From assembly GCA_002359735.1 (NCBI GenBank), contig DENS01000006.1:31134-95133 (forward strand): 64,000 nucleotides of DNA. Direction: 5' to 3'. Below are positions 17,476-26,780 of this stretch, one piece after another; positions within the stretch are counted from its first letter, which is position 1; each line of letters begins with the position of its first letter. A model generated the notes under the pieces. It searched no databases, was not told where the DNA came from, and worked only from the letters and a program-made list of their open reading frames with translations. Source of the DNA: Micavibrio sp. UBA2638 (GTDB lineage: Bacteria > Pseudomonadota > Alphaproteobacteria > Micavibrionales > Micavibrionaceae). Position numbers and translations under genes: made by a program.

Positions 17476-18024
17476 ATGGATGATGTAAATGCCCCGGAAG
17501 AGGTCTGGGATGATTTTGTTAAGCATCTGAACGAAATAAACCAAACTCTTATGTTCTGCCCGCCTGAAGTGCGTTACGACTTGCAGCGTAATGTCATTGC
17601 CATGATTGAAGAGATGGCCGCGCAGCCGCCAATACATCCGCAAGTGATGCAATCTATTCATGATTTTGCTGAAACCATTGTGAATGGTTATGAAGGGGCA
17701 GGGCGCGTTCTTATTGGCCTGCGCCGGATCGCCGATCAGGCGGATTGCCCTGCCGAGGAGGTCGCGAATATTAAGATACTCGGTGATCTGGATAGCGTAT
17801 TTGAACGCAACGCCCGTACGGATCATTATTTGTTGGACCGTCAGTTGGCGGGGCGCAATTGCGCGGGAGAATTATACCTTACAGTATGGGGCGGTCTGGT
17901 TCTGGATTATCTTGAGAAACAGGACACGTATGAATATGAATTCGGGCGGGACGCTGAAACCCAGGTGAAGAAGGGGCTCTCGGTCATTGAAAATGATAAC
18001 GCGGCCGAGCCTGAGTTGCCGTAG
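17476..18024 (+). CDS. Hypothetical protein, 182 aa
   Basis: I do not recognise a family. The start at 17476 follows AGGGA; a longer frame from 17407 would add a hydrophobic stretch but has no ribosome site. The protein is acidic and helical, with a repeated pattern of Asp/Glu and Leu. It has no signal peptide and no catalytic motif. It lies 74 bases after zapE, followed by another unknown gene on the same strand. Confidence 0.65.
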   Translation: MDDVNAPEEVWDDFVKHLNEINQTLMFCPPEVRYDLQRNVIAMIEEMAAQPPIHPQVMQSIHDFAETIVNGYEGAGRVLIGLRRIADQADCPAEEVANIKILGDLDSVFERNARTDHYLLDRQLAGRNCAGELYLTVWGGLVLDYLEKQDTYEYEFGRDAETQVKKGLSVIENDNAAEPELP

Positions 18025-18084
18025 GTATTTTATAAAAAATCATGCGGATAGGGGCCGGTAAACGTTAAGGCCATGGAGGTAAGT

Positions 18085-18621
18085 ATGAACTTTAAACCAT
18101 TTCGAGGCTTTTTTAATAATTTTGCATCTGGGGTGATGCCGGTTAATCAGGAACGTTTGTCTGAGAAATTGCTTCGGGAATCGGCATCTTTGAAGGGGTT
18201 GCAAGGCACGCAGCGCCGCCAATTGGTTGATGTATTGACCGGCGGCATGTTGCAATTGCTGGAAAGTAAAAAGGGGTTATCCGATACGGCGCGGGAGAAT
18301 TTATATGTGGCCATGGATAATGTGATTGATGCGCTGGGGGATGAGCGTGCGTTGATCCATACTTATTTACGTCATGTCCGCCACCGCTTCGCCGGGGGGG
18401 AATATGATGCCGATATGGCTGCAAATCTTGCCTGGCGTTTTGCCCGTTTTATTCCCCAATCGGTGCCCAATAAAAATTTGATCGATTGGGAAAAGGGCGA
18501 TAGACCGCCCCTGAATTGTCTTGGTCAGTTTATGTTGGAACGCATGGATGAACGGCTTGGCCGCGACATACCATCATTACGCGAACGCCTTGATACAAAA
18601 CGGGTTTTGGTGCCGTTGTAG
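18085..18621 (+). CDS. Hypothetical protein, 178 aa
   Basis: I do not recognise a family. I prefer 18085 (MNFKPFRGFFNNF) over an ATG at 18073 because GGAGGT lies five bases upstream of it. The protein is helical, with GLQGTQRRQLVDVLTGG and a C-terminal RLRE-like tail. No export signal or cofactor motif is visible. Confidence 0.65.
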   Translation: MNFKPFRGFFNNFASGVMPVNQERLSEKLLRESASLKGLQGTQRRQLVDVLTGGMLQLLESKKGLSDTARENLYVAMDNVIDALGDERALIHTYLRHVRHRFAGGEYDADMAANLAWRFARFIPQSVPNKNLIDWEKGDRPPLNCLGQFMLERMDERLGRDIPSLRERLDTKRVLVPL

Positions 18622-18711
18622 GGGATGTTTCCTGTTTGGCGCGCGCGGTATTTCTTTTTAATTCTTCATTGAACCTAAATATTTTTGTGGCATTCTTATG
18701 GGTTGAAAGAC

Positions 18712-20022
18712 ATGAATGGTACGGATTTTGCAATGATCACTCTGGTAAAAAACTTATTTAAGAATAAAAAGAAGAAAGGCCGCGGTACATCGGATAGTGG
18801 CAGCGACTATCAGGCGCAGACTGAAAAGTTAAAATCCGCCAATGAAAAAGAACGGATTACGCTTGCCAAAAATACCGAAACCCAGAAAGAAATTTTGTAC
18901 TATCTTGCTGAATCAGATCCATCGCCCAAGGTCCGTAAGGCCGTGGCGGGAAACAAATCAACACCCATGCATGCCTCAGGTATTTTGGCGCAGGACAGCG
19001 ATCAGGATGTTCGTCTTGCCCTTGCGGCGCGATTAATGGATTTATTGCCTGACCTGTCAAAAGATAAACATAGCCAGCTTTACGCTTTTGCCGTTCAGGC
19101 GCTGGGGACACTGGCGCTGGATGAGGTTCTGAAAGTGCGCGTTGCGCTTTCTAGTACATTAAAAGACCATGCCCATGCCCCGCCAAAGGTGGCCGCGCAA
19201 CTGGCGCGTGATGTTGAACGCGAAGTCTCTGAACCGATTTTGCGTTTTTGCGCGGCGCTATCCGATGAAGACCTGTTGTGCATTTTACAATCACATCCGG
19301 CCAGTTGGGCGATTGAGGCGATTGCCGAACGAAGCTCGGTGAGCGCACCTGTGTCATTGGCGGTGATTGAAACCAATGACCGCCCCGCCGGTAAGGCGCT
19401 GATTTCGAACGAGGGGGCGGACATGAATGATGAAGTCCTTCACGAGATTGTGGGGCGCGCCCGTGAATTTCCGGAATGGCACAAGCCGATTGCAACGCGC
19501 AGCCGCCTTCCAGCCTCTGTCGTGCGGGAACTGGCGGATTTTGTGGATGCATCGGTGCGTGATGTATTAATGGCGCGCGAAGATATTGACCCTGAATTGG
19601 CAGAAGAAGTCGCCGCGGTGTTTCGCCGCCGCATGGATTTTGCCACCGAAGACGGGGATAACGACCGCAGTATTGAAGAGCGTTTAAAAAATGTGCTGCA
19701 AGATGGACGTTTAAATGAAGAAACTATTTCCGATGCTTTGGCCATGCGGGATCATGACTTTGTGAACGCGGCGATTGCCCGCATGATAAAAACAGATAGC
19801 GCCCGCGTTTCCCGGATTTTTGAGATGAAGGCGCCAAAACCGATTATTGCGCTGTCATGGCATGCCGGTTTGTCGATGCGTATGGCGTTGCAGTTGCAAA
19901 AAGACATGGGGATGGTTCCGCCCAAGGAACTGATTTACCCAAGAGATGGAACGGATTATCCGCTTTCTGAAGATGATATAAACTGGCAGCTGGAGTTCCT
20001 AGGGTTGAAGAAGGCCGGCTAG
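18712..20022 (+). CDS. DUF2336 domain-containing protein (HEAT-repeat-like)
   Basis: 436 residues. The sequence is rich in helical repeats with the pattern PSPKVRKAVAGN and QDVRLALAARL, resembling the HEAT-like DUF2336 family of alphaproteobacteria. After a basic N-terminal segment (KNLFKNKKKKGRGT), the body consists of such repeats, ending in a segment with YPLSEDDINWQLEFLG. The function of DUF2336 is unknown. An earlier in-frame codon at 18685 is not supported. The start at 18712 has only a weak GAAAG site, so its exact position is uncertain. Confidence 0.75.
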   Translation: MNGTDFAMITLVKNLFKNKKKKGRGTSDSGSDYQAQTEKLKSANEKERITLAKNTETQKEILYYLAESDPSPKVRKAVAGNKSTPMHASGILAQDSDQDVRLALAARLMDLLPDLSKDKHSQLYAFAVQALGTLALDEVLKVRVALSSTLKDHAHAPPKVAAQLARDVEREVSEPILRFCAALSDEDLLCILQSHPASWAIEAIAERSSVSAPVSLAVIETNDRPAGKALISNEGADMNDEVLHEIVGRAREFPEWHKPIATRSRLPASVVRELADFVDASVRDVLMAREDIDPELAEEVAAVFRRRMDFATEDGDNDRSIEERLKNVLQDGRLNEETISDALAMRDHDFVNAAIARMIKTDSARVSRIFEMKAPKPIIALSWHAGLSMRMALQLQKDMGMVPPKELIYPRDGTDYPLSEDDINWQLEFLGLKKAG

Positions 20023-20139
20023 GTACGATTATTTATCTCTACCTGATTTTCTCGCCAAATCGTTTGAAATTTGGGGCAAAGGTGATATTTTCAATGGGTA
20101 ATAAATTTATTTTTTAGATCCATGAAAGGTACCCGAACT

Positions 20140-21135
20140 ATGAAATCCCCTGTGAGAATTGCTGTGACTGGTGCGGCCGGACAAATCGGCTACGCATTAT
20201 TATTCCGTTTGGCCTCTGGCGCGATGCTGGGCCCTGATCAGCCTGTCATATTGCAGTTGTTGGAAATTACGCCTGCGCTGGGCGCGCTGGATGGGGTTGT
20301 GATGGAATTAAATGATTGCGCCTTCCCTACATTGGCGGGTGTGATAACAACAGATAATGCGGATGTTGCGTTTAAAGATGCCGATTACTGTTTTCTGGTT
20401 GGCGCGATGCCGCGTAAGGATGGAATGGAACGCTCTGACCTTCTAACCGCCAATGGCGGCATATTTGGCCCGCAAGGTAAGGCCATTAACGACCATGCCT
20501 CGCGGGATGTTAAGGTTCTGGTTGTTGGGAATCCGGCCAACACAAATGCCCTGATCGCGCAACAAAATGCGCCTGATCTTGACCCGAAATGTTTTACGGC
20601 GATGGTTCGTCTGGATCATAATCGCGCTTTGTCGCAATTGGCGGAAAAAACCAATGTGCATTCCACAGATATTACAAATATGACGATTTGGGGTAACCAC
20701 AGCTCCACGCAATATCCGGATTTGTTCCACGCCAAAATCAATGGTAAAGAGGCCATGTCTTTTGTCGATCAAGACTGGTATGAAGGAACGTTTATTCCAA
20801 CAGTGCAGCAACGCGGCGCCGCCGTTATTAAGGCCCGCGGCCTGTCTTCTGCGGCGTCTGCGGCATCGGCCGCGATTGATCATATGCGCAACTGGGCGTT
20901 GGGCACACCAGAAGGCGATTGGGTGTCCATGGGCATTCCATCCGATGGGTCATACGGCATTGAACCGGGTGTCATTTACGGGTATCCCGTGACCTGTAAG
21001 AATGGCAAATATGAAATTGTTCAAGGGCTTGAGATTAATGACTTCTCAAGAGCGCGCATGGACGCAACCGATAAGGAGCTGCGCGAGGAACGTGACGCTG
21101 TGTCGCATTTGTTCAAGGTAAGCAAGGCGGCGTAA
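20140..21135 (+). CDS. mdh: Malate dehydrogenase (cytosolic-type, NAD-dependent)
   Basis: 331 residues. It oxidises malate to oxaloacetate with NAD. The start at 20140 gives MKSPVRIAVTGAAGQIGYALL, matching the family; an ATG at 20122 is possible but its GAAAGG would then serve as this gene's ribosome site. The dinucleotide fold GAAGQIGYALL, the active-site VRLDHNRA and the loop TIWGNHSSTQYPD (catalytic His in GNHSS) are present. This is the longer, cytosolic-like MDH group found in beta/gammaproteobacteria and actinobacteria, whereas many alphaproteobacteria have the LDH-like group at this locus. It should be checked by phylogeny. Confidence 0.93.
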   Translation: MKSPVRIAVTGAAGQIGYALLFRLASGAMLGPDQPVILQLLEITPALGALDGVVMELNDCAFPTLAGVITTDNADVAFKDADYCFLVGAMPRKDGMERSDLLTANGGIFGPQGKAINDHASRDVKVLVVGNPANTNALIAQQNAPDLDPKCFTAMVRLDHNRALSQLAEKTNVHSTDITNMTIWGNHSSTQYPDLFHAKINGKEAMSFVDQDWYEGTFIPTVQQRGAAVIKARGLSSAASAASAAIDHMRNWALGTPEGDWVSMGIPSDGSYGIEPGVIYGYPVTCKNGKYEIVQGLEINDFSRARMDATDKELREERDAVSHLFKVSKAA

Positions 21136-21177
21136 TCGCGGCTTATAGGGCGCCGTTATGGCGCGTCGTCATTATTT

Positions 21178-21771
21178 TTATTGCGCGGCGGGGGCCAGGG
21201 CTTCCGGCGCGTAATTGTTTTCGGGGGCCTCGGCTGGGGCGCTGTTATCTTGCGCGGCGCTATTGAACGCGCTGCGTGATTCTTCCGAAATCTGGGCAAG
21301 ACGCCCTTCGTGAATTTTATCAAATGACCTGTATGTGCTTTCCAATGCTTGTCCTGTGCCGCGTGCAAAGTTGTTTACTTGTCTGACATTGTTTTCAATG
21401 TCTTCGCCAGAGGCCGCGGGCGGGGCGCTGTGTTTGGCGATGGTCGCAAATTCCATGCGGGCTTCATCCATCTCATCAGCGGTCCCAAAAGCAACGGCGT
21501 GGTATAGGTCGCGCTGGGTTCCCGTGTCGTAATCAGGGCTGGGGCCAAAATTGACCAGAAAGGCTTCAAAAAATGTTGCCAGAAAACCATTGCTGGCGGC
21601 GTAATCAAAATGTTCGATGTGATCGCGCGTTGGGTCGGCATATACGGCAGGGTTATAATTTTCTCTGGCCTGTGCGGCTTGTTCCGCGGCGGCTATGCGC
21701 TCTTGCTCTTCGCGTGCTTCTTGCGCTCTTATTGCGGCGACCTCGGCCGTTATGTCGGTCGTTTGTACCAT
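21178..21771 (-). CDS. Hypothetical protein, 197 aa, cysteine-free
   Basis: I do not recognise it. The start at 21771 follows AAGGGTG; the longer frame to 21798 is unsupported. It has an N-terminal coiled-coil-like Glu/Ala/Gln/Arg-rich segment (residues 12-40), a middle region with FLATFFEAFLVNFGP, and a Pro/Ala/Glu-rich C-terminal tail ending PEALAPAAQ. It has no cysteine and no signal peptide. It follows, on the same strand, a larger cysteine-free protein with a similar Pro/Ala-rich tail, and probably shares its promoter. Confidence 0.65.
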   Translation of the reverse strand: MVQTTDITAEVAAIRAQEAREEQERIAAAEQAAQARENYNPAVYADPTRDHIEHFDYAASNGFLATFFEAFLVNFGPSPDYDTGTQRDLYHAVAFGTADEMDEARMEFATIAKHSAPPAASGEDIENNVRQVNNFARGTGQALESTYRSFDKIHEGRLAQISEESRSAFNSAAQDNSAPAEAPENNYAPEALAPAAQ

Positions 21772-21874
21772 TTTTACACCCTTAAATATTTTTGTCATTT
21801 CTTTGAATGACTTTTAGTTATTTTTATACGTCTTACTATACGCAAAATCGCGCTCAGCGTCAAATTTACCCTGG

Positions 21875-24100
21875 TTATACGGGCGGGGCGAGCGGGCGGT
21901 TTGCATCGTTATTATAAGCGTAATCTTCTTGCCCATCTGGCGCAGGGGCTTGATGCTCCGGGGCCTGTTGCGCAGGTTGTGCGGCGCCTGGTGCATCCGC
22001 TTCTACTGGCTGGTACTCTGCGGCTGCGCTTTGTACCGGCGGGTCAATATTGTAATGCGGGTGCTGGCTGTATTTTTCGGTCAGCTCGTCAACGGCGGTT
22101 TTGAATCCCGGCCCTTCAATGCCGTTTTCGCTGACAATTAACTCGATATCTTGCTGGGTCAGGGTGCCGTCATTTTGAATAAAGGCCAGTACGATTTGAT
22201 CGTCTATATCCATATCGGCAAATTTAAAATCCGGGTTTTGGGCCGTCAATTGGGCCTCTACTTTTTCGATCATCTGATCGTGCATTGGGCCCATCCAATT
22301 GTCATTGTATACGATTTCTTCCAGATTGGCGCGGCTTACGCTATCCATGGCGGCCAGTTGTTGCGCTATTTCTGCTGCTCTGATGTCCATCGCGGATGGC
22401 TCCTCCGGCGCCGGGGCCGGGGCGTCTTCGGTTTGTGTCTCGCTATTGAGTGAAACGCCTTGTTGCTGGGCATAGCTGTTCAGTTTTTCTTGCGTTTCTG
22501 TCACGTCTTGTTGCGCGTGATCGACATAGACAAAGGGATTAACCTTGCCAGCCATGCCGGGGAAGTTCGAGTCTTGTTGCCTTGAGCTTCCGTCTTCATT
22601 TACGCCATAGGCAATGTCGCCCTGGCGCTCTAATTCCTGCTGGGCTGCGCTTAGGTCTGTTTTTAAGTCTGTGACAGTGTCGATGAAATCGGTGAGATCG
22701 GCCCGCTGCTGGTCGGTTAGTTCCAATCCTTGGTCTTCCAGCATAGCCTGCATCTGTACAATCGGGTTGTGATTTTCAACGCCCAATCTCTGGTTCAATT
22801 CTGTTGTTTTGGCGACCAGTTCGGGGTCCATATCTATGAAGGCCTGTTTAATGAAATTCATATCAATGTCGGAAGAGTCTTCAATTTTGGCCATTTGTTT
22901 TTCAATTTCAGCGCGGGTAAGGGAGTTTACCTCCTCCTGCAAGGCCAGCGTGTATTTTTGTTCCGCAATGTCCTGTTCCATTTGCGTTATCAGGGCTTGT
23001 TCTTCGTCATTAAAGCCAAGGAAAGTCTGGAATTGCCCCATCGCGCTTTCGTAATCGTTTTTTAGCTGGGTGTATTCCTGTTCGGTGGCTTGCAAGGCCC
23101 GTTTTTGATCTTCCAGCTTTTGATCAGCATCGGCAAAGATTTGTTCGATCATGGCGTTCATATCCGCCTTGGTTTCAAAGGTGGGGATATCAAACCCATC
23201 ATTTTTTAGGTTGATTCCGCTTCCCTGCTTGACCATAAGACTGGTTGCAAAGTCTAGTCCCTGTGCGTGGTTTACGGCGCTTTGATGAATATTGTTATCA
23301 ACGCCGTTCCCTAATTTTTGCATTTGTTGATGAAAATTCTCATTGATATCGGCTTTTTGATTTTCTACTTGTTCGCTTGTTAACTCGCCTTGTTTACCCC
23401 GGCGTTCTGTGTCCGTGATTTGATGATCGCGAATTTGCTCGGCTTCGTCTTTTGTTAGCGCTCTGGCGAGTGCCGCTTCAGAGTCTTTATCTGCAGCTTC
23501 TCTATATTGCTTATAGCTGATTTCCCCGGCTAACAATTTCTTTGTCCAATCATCCATGGCACTGGAATAGTTTTCGTTTGCCGCATCCACGCGGGCCGCG
23601 CTTTGTGCTATGGCCGCGGCTGTTGCGGTTGCCGCGCGGCTGCTGTTTTCTTTGTTGCGTTTCTCAATCGCCTCATCATTCAGGCGTTGTGCGGCGCCCG
23701 CGATACCGGAAATCGACCCGCCGCCCTGCAGAATAAAGCCGTTTAATGCGTTTAAGTATTGCGGGTTGTCGATTGAGGCCGTGTAGATGTTATTGAAGGC
23801 AGATTTAATGTCTTCGGGCATATTGCTGTCTTGAATGGCCGTGTTGAGCTGTTCCATGCGGCTGGATGCCTGCGCCTGCATGTCAGGGGAGTCTGTAAAC
23901 AGGCCCGTTGTTTTTTGTATTTCATTGATTAAAAGATCAACGGCCTCTTCGGCGGCCGCATCTTGTTGGACGGCGCCGTTTAGGCTGTTGAAAAATTCAT
24001 TCATGATAGGATCGGGCGTGATGTCAAAATCAACAGCAGGATTTGATTCCTGCCGGTTCATTTCTCTGTCTGCTACACCGTCAGGTGTTATCTGACCCAT
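21875..24100 (-). CDS. Large cysteine-free, coiled-coil-rich protein of unknown function, 741 aa
   Basis: The start follows GAGGT five bases upstream. The protein has no cysteine, no N-terminal signal peptide and no membrane helix. It is very rich in Gln, Asp, Glu and Ala. Long helical stretches such as ATAAAIAQSAARVDAANENY (around 170) and a segment of about 320-420 with heptad-like Leu/Gln/Glu spacing suggest coiled coils. The tail after residue 690 is Pro/Ala/Gln-rich. It is driven by its own sigma70 promoter against the surrounding TCA genes. It could be a secreted effector, a structural or filament-like protein; the sequence alone does not decide. Confidence 0.65.
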   Translation of the reverse strand: MGQITPDGVADREMNRQESNPAVDFDITPDPIMNEFFNSLNGAVQQDAAAEEAVDLLINEIQKTTGLFTDSPDMQAQASSRMEQLNTAIQDSNMPEDIKSAFNNIYTASIDNPQYLNALNGFILQGGGSISGIAGAAQRLNDEAIEKRNKENSSRAATATAAAIAQSAARVDAANENYSSAMDDWTKKLLAGEISYKQYREAADKDSEAALARALTKDEAEQIRDHQITDTERRGKQGELTSEQVENQKADINENFHQQMQKLGNGVDNNIHQSAVNHAQGLDFATSLMVKQGSGINLKNDGFDIPTFETKADMNAMIEQIFADADQKLEDQKRALQATEQEYTQLKNDYESAMGQFQTFLGFNDEEQALITQMEQDIAEQKYTLALQEEVNSLTRAEIEKQMAKIEDSSDIDMNFIKQAFIDMDPELVAKTTELNQRLGVENHNPIVQMQAMLEDQGLELTDQQRADLTDFIDTVTDLKTDLSAAQQELERQGDIAYGVNEDGSSRQQDSNFPGMAGKVNPFVYVDHAQQDVTETQEKLNSYAQQQGVSLNSETQTEDAPAPAPEEPSAMDIRAAEIAQQLAAMDSVSRANLEEIVYNDNWMGPMHDQMIEKVEAQLTAQNPDFKFADMDIDDQIVLAFIQNDGTLTQQDIELIVSENGIEGPGFKTAVDELTEKYSQHPHYNIDPPVQSAAAEYQPVEADAPGAAQPAQQAPEHQAPAPDGQEDYAYNNDANRPLAPPV

Positions 24101-24194
24101 TTGTTACCTCTATTTACACATTCTATTACCGCGGTTTGCCCGTCTTATTATTTTCTTGTTTTTATTATAGTCTTTTTATTATTTAACTGCCCCT

Positions 24195-24224
24195 ATTATA
24201 AGGGCTTGGAGGTAGTTTCGTCAA
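24195..24224 (-). promoter_or_regulatory. Strong sigma70 promoter for the 741-residue gene
   Basis: On the minus strand TTGACG (24219-24224) and a perfect TATAAT (24195-24200) are separated by 18 bases. The predicted start of transcription is near 24188, leaving a leader of about 88 bases before the ATG. The remainder of the 323-bp gap 24101-24423 shows AT-rich sequence and no further gene; I could not assign the sucC promoter with confidence. Confidence 0.65.
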
Positions 24225-24423
24225 AATTGTGACTTGAAATTTTACCGCCCCTCTAATTGCTTTTCATAATAGTCAAAGAGTCTTAAAATAGGGTTAATAT
24301 TTCTATCCTCTGGAAAATTATTTTTTTGCAGGGCAGGGCTTTGCAAAGCGCTTATCAGGTGTTAAAAGCAAACAGGTTTAAAATTATCAACTTAATAAAA
24401 GAATAGAAGAGAGCGCCTAGACC

Positions 24424-25626
24424 ATGAATATCCATGAGTATCAAGCCAAAGAATTGTTGAAAAAATACGGTGTTGCAGTGCCGGATGGTATCCCCGCGAT
24501 GAGTGTTGATGAAGCGGTAAAGGCCGCCGAATCAATGAACGCAAGCCTGTATGTGGTGAAGGCGCAAATTCATGCCGGTGGCCGTGGCGCAGGGCATTTT
24601 ACAGACAATCCCGAGGGCAAGGGCGGGGTTCGCCTATGTAAGACCGTGGATGATGTGCGCGCCGCCGCCGAAGCCATGATGGGAAAAACACTGGTGACCA
24701 AACAGACCGGCCCCGAAGGCAAAGAGGTTCAGCGTCTTTATGTGACCGATGGCGTTGATATTGAAAAAGAATATTACTGTTCTGTCGTTTTGGATCGCGG
24801 AACGTCACGTGTAACGTTCATGGTGTCCACCGAAGGCGGGATGGAGATTGAGGAAGTGGCCGAGGAAAACCCTGATGCGATTATCAAGGTCTCTGTTGAT
24901 CCGGCGACAGGGATGAGCGGCTTTCATGCGCGCCGTCTGGCTTTTGGTCTGGGTCTGGAAGGAGCGCAGGTTAAATCTGCCGTGAAATTCTTCACCAACT
25001 TGTATAAATGTTTCATCGAGACCGATGCGTCCATTGTTGAAATCAATCCGATGATTCTTGTCGGTGATGAAGTGATGGCGCTGGATGCGAAGATGAATTT
25101 CGACCCCAACGCGCTGTTCCGTCACAAAGATATTGCCGAAATGCGCGATGAGACAGAGGAAGACGAGAACGAACAAAAGGCGCATGAATATGATCTGGCC
25201 TATGTATCATTGGACGGGAATATCGGTTGCATGGTCAATGGCGCCGGTCTGGCGATGTCCACGATGGATATTATCAAGCTCTCCGGCGGGGAGCCTGCTA
25301 ACTTCCTTGATGTTGGTGGCGGCGCCACAACGGAAAAAGTAACAGCGGCCTTTAAAATTATTCTTTCTGACCCGAATGTTAAAGGTATTCTGGTGAACAT
25401 TTTTGGCGGCATCATGAAATGTGATGTCATTGCCGAAGGCGTGGTTGCCGCGGCGAAGGAAGTTAACCTGAGCGTGCCTTTGGTTGTCCGTCTGGAGGGA
25501 ACCAATGTTGAAAAAGGTAAAGAAATTATGGCGAATTCAGGTCTTCCGATTATCTCTGCCGATAATTTGAAAGATGCTGCTGAAAAGGTTGTGCAGGCAA
25601 CCGAAGAAGCCATGAAAGCGGCTTAA
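24424..25626 (+). CDS. sucC: Succinyl-CoA synthetase, beta subunit (ADP-forming)
   Basis: 400 residues, normal length. It has an ATP-grasp fold, with NIHEYQAKELLKKYGV at the N terminus, KAQIHAGGRGAGHF in the grasp, and the C-terminal CoA-ligase part FLDVGGGATTEKVTAAFKII and VNIFGGIMKCDVIAEGVVAA. With SucD it converts succinyl-CoA to succinate and makes ATP or GTP. The gene is followed by a strong terminator and then two antisense genes, so it is not directly cotranscribed with sucD, which is exceptional. Confidence 0.97.
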   Translation: MNIHEYQAKELLKKYGVAVPDGIPAMSVDEAVKAAESMNASLYVVKAQIHAGGRGAGHFTDNPEGKGGVRLCKTVDDVRAAAEAMMGKTLVTKQTGPEGKEVQRLYVTDGVDIEKEYYCSVVLDRGTSRVTFMVSTEGGMEIEEVAEENPDAIIKVSVDPATGMSGFHARRLAFGLGLEGAQVKSAVKFFTNLYKCFIETDASIVEINPMILVGDEVMALDAKMNFDPNALFRHKDIAEMRDETEEDENEQKAHEYDLAYVSLDGNIGCMVNGAGLAMSTMDIIKLSGGEPANFLDVGGGATTEKVTAAFKIILSDPNVKGILVNIFGGIMKCDVIAEGVVAAAKEVNLSVPLVVRLEGTNVEKGKEIMANSGLPIISADNLKDAAEKVVQATEEAMKAA

Positions 25627-25651
25627 TCACCTTCACATAGAAACAGAATAG

Positions 25652-25675
25652 AAAGGGGCATACCGCCCCTTTTTT
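25652..25675 (+). terminator. Rho-independent terminator directly after sucC
   Basis: AAAGGGGC (25652-25659) pairs with GCCCCTTT (25665-25672) around ATACC, followed by a T run to 25675. It ends sucC transcription before the antisense ClpP-like genes; its last bases also form the stop codon of the convergent gene. Confidence 0.92.
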
Positions 25676-26672
25676 AATTGAAATCCAGATTATTCGTCTG
25701 CGCGGTTTTTTGAGCCTCTTGGAATACCGGCTCATCAATTTTATCGTCTTGGCAGTAATCGAGCTTTCGCGATCTCGTGGCCTCACAAAACAAGTGTTTA
25801 AAGTCTTCCGCATTCGAATGATTTGTCACGGCCCAGCTTGCGGCCGATGTGCCGCTTGTTGCCGTTACGCGGTTTCTGAGCGGGTTATCACGGGTGCGGT
25901 GCGGTATGATGACATCAATTAAACCGGCCCCCATTGCTTGTCTGGGGGTGAGGTGCAGGTCTTGATGAGTGTGGAGTTTTGCGCTGTCTTCAATCGACAA
26001 GCCGGAGGCCTGGGATGTGTACTGAATTATAGTCGTCTCGGCTTCCTGTGCATATTCTAAAAGATCCTCAAGACTCGATGTTGTTATACTAATATTGTGA
26101 AATCGTGCCTCGTGCGACATAATATCGCAATTCTCGGTTGATATACGGATACCGTTTTGCAGGGTATAGAGAATTACGGCGCCCATCGAATAGGCGTATT
26201 CCGTGCATAATGCGACAATTGGATTTGGCGCGGCATGAAGGGCATCAATAAGATTCATCCCATCTCTTTGGCTGCCGCCTGGTGATTCACCCAAACGAAC
26301 CACAATCGGTTGCGTGGGATCTATACGTGTCAGTGATTGAAGTTGGTCGATCCATTTATCGACATTTTCAGGGCTGACCCTTTCAATATCGATAATCCAG
26401 GGCGATTCCATATAGGTAAGCTGATTGAGTTCCGTTAAGTCACCTTTGTCCAGCAGGTCCTGTATGCGCGTATCAGATGCTATGGAGGCTGCTTTTTCCT
26501 CTTTTAGCGCTTTTGTTTTTTCTTTTAACGCGCTGGTCTTTTTTCTTAATTCCTCTATGTTTTTTATCCAGTCGTCATCAGTAACAGGCATATCATTTGC
26601 GCTTGCGCCAAATGCTGTTGTCATGGTTAACACCGCGGCCATTGCGGTATTTTGTAAAAAAGTTAAACTCAT
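25674..26672 (-). CDS. Exported ClpP-fold serine protease-like protein
   Basis: 332 residues with a signal peptide (TMTTAFGASA cleavage region), then a coiled-coil-like Lys/Glu stretch (residues 37-65) and a ClpP-fold domain. ClpP hallmarks are LGESPGGSQRDGMNLIDAL, then EYAYSMGAVIL with the predicted nucleophile Ser162, DIMSHEARF with His187, and RQAMGAGLIDVI. The Ser-to-His spacing is 25 residues, the same as in ClpP. The aligned third position is His234 rather than Asp, so activity is uncertain. Cytosolic ClpP lacks a signal peptide, so this is a periplasmic relative. It is likely cotranscribed with nothing else; its own TTGACA promoter lies just upstream. Confidence 0.8.
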   Translation of the reverse strand: MSLTFLQNTAMAAVLTMTTAFGASANDMPVTDDDWIKNIEELRKKTSALKEKTKALKEEKAASIASDTRIQDLLDKGDLTELNQLTYMESPWIIDIERVSPENVDKWIDQLQSLTRIDPTQPIVVRLGESPGGSQRDGMNLIDALHAAPNPIVALCTEYAYSMGAVILYTLQNGIRISTENCDIMSHEARFHNISITTSSLEDLLEYAQEAETTIIQYTSQASGLSIEDSAKLHTHQDLHLTPRQAMGAGLIDVIIPHRTRDNPLRNRVTATSGTSAASWAVTNHSNAEDFKHLFCEATRSRKLDYCQDDKIDEPVFQEAQKTAQTNNLDFN

Positions 26673-26705
26673 GCTTTAGGTCTTTCCATAATTCCATTGG
26701 GGTGC

Positions 26706-26734
26706 ATTAAAACGCACTCCGATCGGATTGTCAA
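26706..26734 (-). promoter_or_regulatory. Sigma70 promoter of the exported ClpP-like gene
   Basis: On the minus strand TTGACA (26729-26734) and TTTAAT (26706-26711) are separated by exactly 17 bases. Predicted transcription starts near 26699, about 27 bases before the ATG. It separates this gene from the upstream ClpP-like lipoprotein. Confidence 0.68.
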
Positions 26735-26780
26735 GTTTATGGAAACACCGCGTGGCGTAGAGCAGGTACGGATATCTTAA

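Noticed and set aside
21150..21164. Terminator GCGCC/GGCGC after mdh
   Set aside because: The stem is only five pairs and the T-rich segment is distant and interrupted.
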